A stretch of DNA of 64,000 nucleotides from Halarcobacter mediterraneus. GTDB taxonomy: Bacteria; Campylobacterota; Campylobacteria; Campylobacterales; Arcobacteraceae. A program made the position numbers and the translations under genes. How positions within the stretch are numbered: the first letter of the stretch is position 1; the number at the start of each line of letters is the position of its first letter. Under the pieces are notes generated by a model, which worked only from the letters and a program-made list of their open reading frames with translations, did not search any database and was not told the DNA's origin. The stretch covers positions 124,001 to 188,000 of the forward strand of contig NZ_NXIE01000004.1 in assembly GCF_004116625.1 (NCBI RefSeq). Direction: 5' to 3'. This document shows, in pieces, positions 25,861 through 33,593 of the stretch.

Positions 25861-25893
25861 ACTCACTTATTACACACTTTATGATACTAAAAT
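25861..25893 (+). promoter_or_regulatory. Pho-box-like operator and -10, site C (pxpABC promoter)
   Basis: ACTCACT (25861-25867), TATT, ACACACT (25872-25878), nine bases, then TAAAAT (25888-25893). It puts the 5-oxoprolinase operon in the same regulon as the transporters. Confidence 0.72.
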
Positions 25894-25937
25894 TTCATAT
25901 TTTAAAACTATTAATATGATAAAATTAAAGGATATCA

Positions 25938-26684
25938 ATGGAAGGCAATGAAATGATTAGATTAAATTGTGATATGGGCGAAAGCTTTGGTATCTGGAAG
26001 ATGGGAACTGATGAAGAAATTATGCCATATATTAATATGGCTAATCTTGCGTGTGGATTTCATGCAAGTGACTCTTTAACAATGAATCGTTCAGTTCAGC
26101 TTGCAAAGAAACATAATGTGACTATTGGTGCACATCCTGCTTACCAAGATTTAGTAGGGTTTGGACGAAGAACTATTCAATGTACATTAGAAGAGATAAA
26201 ATCAAAAGTTCTTTATCAATTAGGAGCATTAAGTGCTTTTTGTAAGGCTCATGGTACTACAGTTTCTTATGTAAAACCCCATGGAGCTTTATACAATGAT
26301 ATGATGAGAGATGAAAATATTTTTAAAGCTATTTTAAGTGCAATCGCATCTTTTGATAAAAATATTAGATTAATGATTTTATCAAATCCAAATAATGAAG
26401 CTTTTTCTTATACTGCAAAAATATATGGTATAGGTTTAATATACGAAGTATTTGCAGATAGAAATTATAATGATGATGGAAGTTTAGTATCAAGAATGAA
26501 TCCAGATGCAGTTATTCATGATGAAATGTTAGTTATTGAGCGAATTCAAAATTTAAAAGATAGAGGTTTTTTAGAAAGTATAAATGGACATAGACTATTT
26601 TTAAAAGCTGATACTGTGTGTGTTCATGGAGATGGGGCTAATGCTCTTGAATTTATAAAAGCTTTACAAAAAGTAGTAATATAA
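25938..26684 (+). CDS. pxpA: 5-oxoprolinase subunit PxpA
   Basis: A 248-residue LamB/YcsF-family protein, subunit A of the ATP-dependent 5-oxoprolinase that converts 5-oxo-L-proline to L-glutamate. Hallmarks are LNCDMGESFG at the N-terminus, ANLACGFHASD, GAHPAYQD, VKPHGALYN and VCVHGD near the end. AAGGA lies before ATG 25938; a second ATG at 25953 gives a start closer to typical family N-termini, so the true start could be either. The stop overlaps the pxpB ATG by one base. The operon is preceded by site C. Confidence 0.93.
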   Translation: MEGNEMIRLNCDMGESFGIWKMGTDEEIMPYINMANLACGFHASDSLTMNRSVQLAKKHNVTIGAHPAYQDLVGFGRRTIQCTLEEIKSKVLYQLGALSAFCKAHGTTVSYVKPHGALYNDMMRDENIFKAILSAIASFDKNIRLMILSNPNNEAFSYTAKIYGIGLIYEVFADRNYNDDGSLVSRMNPDAVIHDEMLVIERIQNLKDRGFLESINGHRLFLKADTVCVHGDGANALEFIKALQKVVI

Positions 26685-27361
26685 TGGATATAAAAATAGC
26701 TTCTGTAGATTCTGTTATTATTTATTTTGATAACAAAATTTCTAAAGAAATATCAAATAAAGTAAAGGCAACTTATTCTTATTTGAAACAACTTAATAAT
26801 CAAGATTTTATAGATATTATTCCTTCATATAGTTCTATTTTAATTAGTTATAATATTTTAAGATATGATTTTAAAAAAATAAAAGAGTATTTAAAAAAAG
26901 AGTTAGAGAATATAAATTATGAAGAAGAAACTTCTTCTAAACTAATAGAAATAGATGTATATTATGCTGAAGAAGTAGGACTTGATTTAAAAAGAGTTGC
27001 AACTTTAAATAATATAAGTATTGATGAAGTAATTAAATTACACTCTTCAAAAATATATGATGTTTATACAATAGGATTTTTACCAGGTTTTGCATATTTA
27101 GGTATAGTTGATGAAAAAATTGCAACTAAAAGATTAGAAAGCCCTAGAAAAAAAACTCCTAAAGGAAGTGTTTCTATTGCAGATACTCAAACGGCAGTTT
27201 ATCCAAAAGATAGTCCAGGAGGTTGGAATATAATAGGTAAAACAGCTTTTGAGTTTTTTGATAAGAATTTAAAAGAATTATCTCCTATAGATATAAATAC
27301 AAAAGTAAAATTCAATCCTATTTCAAAAGAAGAGTTTCTTAATCAAGGTGGTGTTATATGA
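26684..27361 (+). CDS. pxpB: 5-oxoprolinase subunit PxpB (KipI family)
   Basis: A 225-residue KipI-family protein. The C-terminal cyclophilin-like part has the diagnostic FLPGFAYLG, SPRKKTPKGSVSIAD and SPGGWNIIGKT motifs. With PxpA and PxpC it forms 5-oxoprolinase; in Bacillus the homologue also inhibits the sporulation kinase KinA. Given two histidine kinases beside it, a similar kinase-modulating role is conceivable but unsupported. It overlaps pxpA by one base and pxpC by four (ATGA). Confidence 0.92.
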   Translation: MDIKIASVDSVIIYFDNKISKEISNKVKATYSYLKQLNNQDFIDIIPSYSSILISYNILRYDFKKIKEYLKKELENINYEEETSSKLIEIDVYYAEEVGLDLKRVATLNNISIDEVIKLHSSKIYDVYTIGFLPGFAYLGIVDEKIATKRLESPRKKTPKGSVSIADTQTAVYPKDSPGGWNIIGKTAFEFFDKNLKELSPIDINTKVKFNPISKEEFLNQGGVI

Positions 27362-28269
27362 GTGGCTTAGAAATAATCAAAGCAGGAATTTATTCAACTA
27401 TTCAAGATAAAGGAAGATTTTCTTATATGCATTTAGGAGTTACAAATTCTGGATTTATGGATGAGTATGCAGCTTTTGCATGTAATAAACTTTTAAAAAA
27501 TGAAATCCATACAAATCTACTTGAAATTCTTTTTCCTAATGTAATTTTTAAAGTAAAAGCAGAGACTACAATTGCTATAACTGGTGCAAAATGTGAGTTC
27601 TTTATAAATAATATTCCTTTAGATACTTGGCAAGCTTATAAAGTGAAAGCATCTGATGAAATAAAAATTGGAAAGATACAAGAAGGGCAGAGGGTTTATT
27701 TAGCTGTTAAAGATGGTTTTGATATTGAAAAAGAGTTTGGCAGTAACTCTACTTCTATGAAAGAAAAATTTGGTGGATTAAATGGAGATAAGCTAAAAAA
27801 TGGAGATATTTTACCCTATAAGGAATCAACTACTTTTATAAAAAGAAAATGGAAAAAGAGTTTTCTTCCTAAATATGAAAAAGAAATAGTTTTAAGAGTC
27901 ATCTTATCTTATCAGTATGAGGATTTTGATAAAGAAGCACTTGATAAGTTTTTTTCTTCAATTTATACAATTACTCCTGATTTTAATTCAATGGCTTGTA
28001 AACTTGATGGAGAAAAAATTTCCTGTAATATTTCGACTTTAGTTTCTGAAGCTATCGCTTTTGGTAGTATTCAAATTCCAAAAGATGGAAAACCAATTAT
28101 TCTTTTAAAAGAGAGACAAACTATTGGTGGATATCCTAAAATAGGGACAGTACTAAATATTGATTGTTTTAAATTAGCTCAGATGAAACCTGGTTATAAA
28201 GTTAGATTTAAAAAAATTGGTATTGAAGAGGCTCAACAAAAAGCTAAAGAGTTTTTATTAACTTTTTAG
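27358..28269 (+). CDS. pxpC: 5-oxoprolinase subunit PxpC (KipA family)
   Basis: A 303-residue biotin-dependent carboxyltransferase-like protein (KipA). Typical segments are AGIYSTIQDKGR at the N-terminus, GVTNSGFMDEYAA, and ILLKERQTIGGYPKIGTV near the C-terminus. It completes the pxpABC operon, with a four-base ATGA overlap to pxpB. Its stop codon overlaps the stop of the convergent GGDEF-like gene by four bases, with no terminator hairpin between them. Confidence 0.92.
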   Translation: MSGLEIIKAGIYSTIQDKGRFSYMHLGVTNSGFMDEYAAFACNKLLKNEIHTNLLEILFPNVIFKVKAETTIAITGAKCEFFINNIPLDTWQAYKVKASDEIKIGKIQEGQRVYLAVKDGFDIEKEFGSNSTSMKEKFGGLNGDKLKNGDILPYKESTTFIKRKWKKSFLPKYEKEIVLRVILSYQYEDFDKEALDKFFSSIYTITPDFNSMACKLDGEKISCNISTLVSEAIAFGSIQIPKDGKPIILLKERQTIGGYPKIGTVLNIDCFKLAQMKPGYKVRFKKIGIEEAQQKAKEFLLTF

Positions 28270-29063
28270 TTTTTTGTATCTCTTAATAAAGAAGCTAGTA
28301 CCTCGTGAAAAGAATCTTCTTTTTTTACAGCTACTATTGAATATTTGTATGTTGGTTTTATCATAATCCCTGAATTACTTTTTAAAGTAGTTGCAAAAAG
28401 AACAGAAGAAATATTTTTAATTAGATTAGAACTTACTTCATAATTCAAGCTTTTTATTGAGATTATAAATTTATTATTAAGGTATCTACAAATATTAAAT
28501 TCTATATTCTCTTTTTTTAATTCTTTGTTTAAAAAATCATAAATATAGACTAAAAGATTATTAGAAATAAGCTTACTATAGTTGTTTTTTATGTATTCTA
28601 AGTCTTTAATATCTATTAAAATAAGTGTAGTATCTTCTTGAAATTGTGCTTCTTCATCTAAATATTTATGATAAAGCCATTTTTTATTAAAAGCTTTTGT
28701 TAAGTAGTCTTTATAAATGCTATCTGTCATATTTTGTAGTTCATTTTGTAATTGATTTATTTGAGAATATAACTTTTTTAAAGCATTTGAATCATTTTCT
28801 TTAATTGCTTCTTTTGCTTCAAGAGTAATAGAAGCAGCATCACCAATATTCTTATTAGCTATTTTTATGTAGTCATTTATATTACTTAGTTCATTTACTA
28901 GTAGATTATCAATTTCTTTTTCAAAACTTTTGTCATTTATTTGTATTTCATAAAGTTTTGCATGTTTATCAAAACATTCAAAATATTCTGATGGTAAAAT
29001 AATTTCTTGAGGTAATAACTCATTTACTGTTAAATCAGTTATTTCTTTTAATTGCTCTTTCAT
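28266..29063 (-). CDS. Degenerate GGDEF-like protein
   Basis: A 265-residue protein with a helical N-terminal half (about 1-115) and a C-terminal half resembling a diguanylate cyclase fold: DYLTKAFNKKWL in place of D-x-LT-x-x-N-R-R, then LILIDIKDLEYIKNNY. The GGDEF signature is replaced by LNNKF, so no cyclase activity is expected. It starts one base inside the stop of the upstream EAL gene (TAATG), so the two are coupled and the products may interact. A role as a c-di-GMP-related adaptor is inferred. It converges with pxpC. Confidence 0.65.
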   Translation of the reverse strand: MKEQLKEITDLTVNELLPQEIILPSEYFECFDKHAKLYEIQINDKSFEKEIDNLLVNELSNINDYIKIANKNIGDAASITLEAKEAIKENDSNALKKLYSQINQLQNELQNMTDSIYKDYLTKAFNKKWLYHKYLDEEAQFQEDTTLILIDIKDLEYIKNNYSKLISNNLLVYIYDFLNKELKKENIEFNICRYLNNKFIISIKSLNYEVSSNLIKNISSVLFATTLKSNSGIMIKPTYKYSIVAVKKEDSFHEVLASLLRDTKN

Positions 29064-30283
29064 TATCTATTTCCTATAATATCTTCTATTTTCATTGGTT
29101 TTGAAATATAATAACCTTGAGAATAATCTATATTAAGTGATTTTACATATCTTAATATTTTTAGATCACTTACAAACTCAGCTATTACTTTAATATTTTG
29201 TTCTTTAGAAAATTGAACAATACTTTTGACTAAATTATAATAAACTTCTTCGTCTATTTTTTTTATTAAACTGCCATCAAGTTTTATATAATCTGTATTA
29301 ATGTTTAAAATATGCTCATAATTTGAAAATCCACTACCAAAATCATCAATGGCAATTTGTACATTATAGTTTTTTAAGTCTCTAATAAAATCATTAACTA
29401 AATAATAATTACTTATTTTTTTGCTTTCTAATATTTCAATAGTTAAATATTCTCCTAGATTACTATTTTTAATATTTTCAATAATTAAATCTTTCATAGA
29501 AGGGTTTATAATATCACTATAATCTAGATTAATACTTACAAAGATTTTATATTTTTTTATATAATCAAGAACTTTTAGTATCATAACTTCCATAAGCTTA
29601 TTAAAGAGTCTATATTTCCTTGATTTATTAATAAAGACAGCTGGCATTAATATTTCCCCATCTTTATCATATATTCTCATTAAGGCTTCATATTTTACAA
29701 TTTCTTTTGTTTTATTATCTTGTATTGCTTGAAAGAAAGGTTCTACTGTTTTTTTTTCAATATTCTCTCTTAAAATAGATAGAAGTTCTTCATTTTCAAA
29801 ATGAGTTTTATAAAGTTTAGGATCATAATACATAAAATTTATATAATTCATTTTTGCATTGTGTAAAGCTTTCTCTGCATAAATTTGAAGCTTTTCATCT
29901 TTGCCTTTTGAACTACCTAATGTAACATCAATATCAATAGTAAGATCAGAATCTAATAAAGAAAACTGATGAGAAATTATGGTATTAAAAATGATATTTT
30001 TAATTTCAATTACTTCTATTTTTGATAATTCTTCATAAATTATTAAATTAAAAACATCAACATGGGAATTTCTTACTTCAATGTATAAATTTTTTTCTAA
30101 TTCAAATAGGATTTGACTTCTAATATTTGAATCTAAAAGTTTATAAAGCTGTTTTATTATGAAATTTCCATTTTCAAAACCATAAACAGCATTTATATCT
30201 TTCATATATAAGATATCTATAAGAAAAATTGTTTTAGTTTTATTTTTAAAAAAATACTTATAAAGCTTATTAAATAAGGGCAT
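29063..30283 (-). CDS. EAL-domain protein with degenerate GGDEF (c-di-GMP phosphodiesterase)
   Basis: A 406-residue cytosolic protein. The N-terminal region (1-155) is a GGDEF-like fold with HVDVF where GGDEF should be, but keeps YAEKALHNAK. The EAL domain keeps its main residues: YEALMR (E199-L201), SINLD, EILES, IDDFGSGFSNYEH, YIKLDG, VIAEF and the SQGYYISKP end. It should hydrolyse c-di-GMP to pGpG, with the dead GGDEF part as a possible GTP or regulatory domain. AAGG precedes the ATG. It is co-transcribed with a second degenerate GGDEF-like gene. Confidence 0.85.
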   Translation of the reverse strand: MPLFNKLYKYFFKNKTKTIFLIDILYMKDINAVYGFENGNFIIKQLYKLLDSNIRSQILFELEKNLYIEVRNSHVDVFNLIIYEELSKIEVIEIKNIIFNTIISHQFSLLDSDLTIDIDVTLGSSKGKDEKLQIYAEKALHNAKMNYINFMYYDPKLYKTHFENEELLSILRENIEKKTVEPFFQAIQDNKTKEIVKYEALMRIYDKDGEILMPAVFINKSRKYRLFNKLMEVMILKVLDYIKKYKIFVSINLDYSDIINPSMKDLIIENIKNSNLGEYLTIEILESKKISNYYLVNDFIRDLKNYNVQIAIDDFGSGFSNYEHILNINTDYIKLDGSLIKKIDEEVYYNLVKSIVQFSKEQNIKVIAEFVSDLKILRYVKSLNIDYSQGYYISKPMKIEDIIGNR

Positions 30284-30496
30284 TCCTTACCTTTTTTATT
30301 AAACTGGAATCTAGTATATATTATTAAATCTTAAGCAATGTAGAAATTTCTATAAAATCATATAAAATTTGTAATATTTATAAAAGTGTTTATACAATTT
30401 GTATAATAACCCTTAATTTATAATACTTTAGTTAAAATCTCAGCCATAAAAGATTCAATTTTTTGAATAATTTAAAATAATTTTTAAGGCAATTAT

Positions 30497-31027
30497 GTGG
30501 AAGATTTTATAAGAGAATGGGGATATATTGCATTATTTTTATACTCATTTGGTGGAGGCTTTGTAGGATTAGTTGTTGCAGGGGTATTATCCTATGCAGG
30601 GGATTTAAATATTTATATTTCAATATTAGTAGCAGGAATATCAAATTTTATAGGAGACCAGTTTTTATTTACTCTTGCTAGACAAAACAAAGCTTATGCA
30701 AAAGATATGATGAAAAAATATGGACGAAAAGTTGCTTTAGCACATGTTCTTATGAGGAAATATGGATCTTTTGTTGTAATCATTCAAAAGTATATTTATG
30801 GAATAAAAACGTTAATTCCTTTGGCTATGGGACTTACAAAGTATTCTTCAATGAAATTTATTTTATTTAATGCAATTGCAACTATTTTTTGGGCTTGTAT
30901 TGTAGGCTTTGCAAGTTATACAGCAGGGGAATATATCTTAAATAGTACAGAAGAATTTAAATATGTAGGTTTAGCAATTGTTGCTACTATTTTAATAGGA
31001 ATAACTTATTTTTTTAGAAAAGTTTAG
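30497..31027 (+). CDS. DedA family membrane protein
   Basis: A 176-residue membrane protein of the DedA/VTT family with four to five hydrophobic stretches. The segment FLFTLARQNKAYAKDMMKKYG and the later KYGSFVVIIQKYIYGIKTLIPLAMG carry the conserved basic and glycine positions. Members act in undecaprenyl phosphate recycling and envelope homeostasis. The start is GTG at 30497, with AAGG seven bases upstream; an overlapping ATG two bases earlier opens only a six-codon frame. It is divergent from the EAL gene. Confidence 0.8.
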   Translation: MEDFIREWGYIALFLYSFGGGFVGLVVAGVLSYAGDLNIYISILVAGISNFIGDQFLFTLARQNKAYAKDMMKKYGRKVALAHVLMRKYGSFVVIIQKYIYGIKTLIPLAMGLTKYSSMKFILFNAIATIFWACIVGFASYTAGEYILNSTEEFKYVGLAIVATILIGITYFFRKV

Positions 31028-31036
31028 TTGAAAAGT

Positions 31037-31057
31037 GGAAAGCCTTAAAAGCTTTCC
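31037..31057. terminator. Terminator between dedA and the chemoreceptor
   Basis: GGAAAGC and GCTTTCC form a 7-bp stem with a seven-base loop between convergent genes, overlapping the chemoreceptor stop codon. Confidence 0.5.
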
Positions 31058-33429
31058 CATTCATCATTGTCATTATTTGAACTAATTATTTTAGTTGGCT
31101 TTTTATTAGTTTTTTTATTAATATCTTTTTTAATTACTTGTTCAACACTTCTTTTTTCATTTCCTTTATAAGCAAGGTCTGTTGCATTTTTTCTAATTTT
31201 AATATCATTTTTTCCATCAAACTCTTTAGCCTCTGCATGTTTAATGATCATATTAGAAATTTCTAATGTTTTTTGTGCAATTGTATCTGCTTGTGAAGCA
31301 TTTTGAGCATTTTCTTGTGTGATTTTATCTAAGTTGTTAACGGCATCATTAATTTGTATCATACCCGCAGATTGTTCTTTACTTGCAGTTGTAACATTTT
31401 CAATTAATTCAATAGTACTAGAAATATTTCCATTTAGCTCTTGATATCCATTAATCATATCAGAAGCAATTTTTTTACCTTCATTTGTTTTTGCTTGGGC
31501 ATTTTCAACTAAATCTTTTATCTCTTTTGCTGCTTCTGCACTTCTATTTGCTAAGTTTCTAACTTCTTGTGCAACAACAGCAAAGCCTTTTCCAGCTTCA
31601 CCTGCAGTTGCAGCTTCAACAGCTGCGTTTAGTGAAAGAATATTTGTTTGGAAGGCAATTTGATCAATTACAGTAATTGCTTCGTTAATAGCAGTTGTTT
31701 GTGCATTGATATCTTCCATTGATTTAGCAGTATTATTAGCTAATTTTTGACCTGTCAATACTGAATGTTTTACTTTATCACCATATTCAGCCATTTTAAT
31801 TGTTGTTTCTGAATTACTTTTTATATTTGAAGTAATCTCTTCTAGTGCAGCAGCAGTTTCTTCTAATGAAGCTGCTTGACTATTTGCCGCATTTGAAATT
31901 TCATCCATGTTTTTAGTTAAAATATTAGCATTTTGACTAAGAATTAAACCACTTCTTTTATTTTCAATTAAAGTTTCAGTAATCACATTTCTTAGAATAT
32001 TTACATCATCTTCAAGCTCTTTAATAATCCCTTCTAGATTATTCTCTTCAAGTTGTGGACTAAAGTCAAGTTTTGAGTAAGAGTTAAGAACCTTCATAAT
32101 ACTTTCAAAGTTTTCATTTAAAGTATGAAGCATTTCATTAATAATATTTTTAAGCTCACTTAATGCAGGATTATTAGAGTCATTAGTAATTCTAGTATCT
32201 AAGTGACCTTTATTAATCTTATTTGCAACTTCAATTGTGTTTGAAATAAGACTTCTATCTGCTTGAATATTTGCTTTTGTTTTATTAATATTTTCATTAA
32301 TAAGTTTAGACATTTTCCCAAGTTCATCATTTGATTCCACAATTTCTAAATTAATATCATCTTTTTCATAATTAATAAAGGCAAAGAAGTCATCTAATCC
32401 TTTCCTAACTTGGTCAACATCTAGTAAAATTGTAAAAGCAATTGTTCTAGCAAGTATAAGAGTTAAGGCAACTCCAATAGCACTTAAAATACCAAAAAGA
32501 ATAACTTCAAAGGTTGCATTATTTATCTCTTCATCAATTGTTTTAATAAGGTGCTCGGCAAGATAGTTTTCCACCTTTTTTAAAAGATTAATTTTTTCTG
32601 TAATAGTATCAAACCAATAAGAAGAATCAACTCCAAAGTTTGAGTCTATTCCTTTAAATAAAGCAATATTTCTCATTTTGTTTACTTCATCAACTGCCTC
32701 ACCTTTTACTGTATCTTTATAGAATACTTTAGATGAGTCATCAGATACTTTTAAAAAGGCATCCATATAAGCATTTTGTGCAGCAATTAAAGTATAGAAT
32801 TTAGCTTTCATTCCTTCACCAAAGTTGTCCCTAGCAAAAGTATTTGTACCTACTGCTCTTTCAATACCTGCTCTTTCTTTTGATAATAGGAAATTTAAAT
32901 AAGCAGTTATATCTTGAGATACTTTTGCATTATTAGATAGTTTTGAGATACTACTAATTGTATTTAGTAAAGAGCTATTAACATTTGTATAATATGCAAT
33001 TGCTTTTGATGTTTGAATGTTTAATCCAGTTACATTATTTCTTGTATTAGAAAGATTTGTTAATAAATTTAAACTTTCCTGCAAGTTGTTGTTAAAATCA
33101 CTTCCATATTTAGATGTATCAAATGTAGATAAAAAACTTTTCATTTCTTTGAGTCTATTGTTTGTTAAATCTCTTTGACTTGGTAGTTTATTTTGAAACT
33201 TAGTTCCTTTACTTCCTAAGTAACCTGCTGTCATACCTCTTTCTTTTTGTGTTTCATGTACCAGTGCACCAATTTTTGTAGATAAAACAATAACTTTATC
33301 TAAACTCTTTAGATTGGTATAATATATAAAAGAGTTAAACCCAAGTTTTGCAGCTAATAATATTACAATACATAAAGGTATTGACATTATTAGAATAAGT
33401 TTTTGTTTAATAGACATTTTTGAAAGCAT
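31045..33429 (-). CDS. NIT-domain methyl-accepting chemotaxis protein
   Basis: A 794-residue chemoreceptor. It has an N-terminal membrane helix (about 10-30) and a periplasmic nitrate/nitrite-sensing (NIT) type domain with VHETQKERGMTAGYLGS and LLSKERAGIERAVG. A second membrane helix (about 305-330), a long HAMP-like linker and the cytoplasmic signalling hairpin (NILSLNAAVEAATAGEAGKGFAVV) follow. The C-terminus ends EWESF, resembling the NWETF pentapeptide that tethers CheR. AAGGAG precedes the ATG. Ligand sensing of nitrate or nitrite is inferred from the domain class. It is monocistronic. Confidence 0.9.
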   Translation of the reverse strand: MLSKMSIKQKLILIMSIPLCIVILLAAKLGFNSFIYYTNLKSLDKVIVLSTKIGALVHETQKERGMTAGYLGSKGTKFQNKLPSQRDLTNNRLKEMKSFLSTFDTSKYGSDFNNNLQESLNLLTNLSNTRNNVTGLNIQTSKAIAYYTNVNSSLLNTISSISKLSNNAKVSQDITAYLNFLLSKERAGIERAVGTNTFARDNFGEGMKAKFYTLIAAQNAYMDAFLKVSDDSSKVFYKDTVKGEAVDEVNKMRNIALFKGIDSNFGVDSSYWFDTITEKINLLKKVENYLAEHLIKTIDEEINNATFEVILFGILSAIGVALTLILARTIAFTILLDVDQVRKGLDDFFAFINYEKDDINLEIVESNDELGKMSKLINENINKTKANIQADRSLISNTIEVANKINKGHLDTRITNDSNNPALSELKNIINEMLHTLNENFESIMKVLNSYSKLDFSPQLEENNLEGIIKELEDDVNILRNVITETLIENKRSGLILSQNANILTKNMDEISNAANSQAASLEETAAALEEITSNIKSNSETTIKMAEYGDKVKHSVLTGQKLANNTAKSMEDINAQTTAINEAITVIDQIAFQTNILSLNAAVEAATAGEAGKGFAVVAQEVRNLANRSAEAAKEIKDLVENAQAKTNEGKKIASDMINGYQELNGNISSTIELIENVTTASKEQSAGMIQINDAVNNLDKITQENAQNASQADTIAQKTLEISNMIIKHAEAKEFDGKNDIKIRKNATDLAYKGNEKRSVEQVIKKDINKKTNKKPTKIISSNNDNDEWESF

Positions 33430-33563
33430 CTTCTCTCCTTTTGAGCTTTGATGAAATAAAAATAATTAAATAGAAATAATAAATAGCTTATACTATTTAT
33501 ACTTTAAAATAATTTAATTTATAATGTAAAGATAATACAATTTTATTGTATTTATGGTAATTT

Positions 33564-33572
33564 TGTTATAAT
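33564..33572 (+). promoter_or_regulatory. Extended -10 promoter of dbpA
   Basis: TGTTATAAT is a TGn-TATAAT extended -10. It predicts transcription from about 33579 and a leader of about 15 bases ending in AGAGG-N5-ATT, which supports translation from the ATT at 33594. Confidence 0.6.
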
Positions 33573-33593
33573 CTAGTAAAAAAAGAGGCTGTT

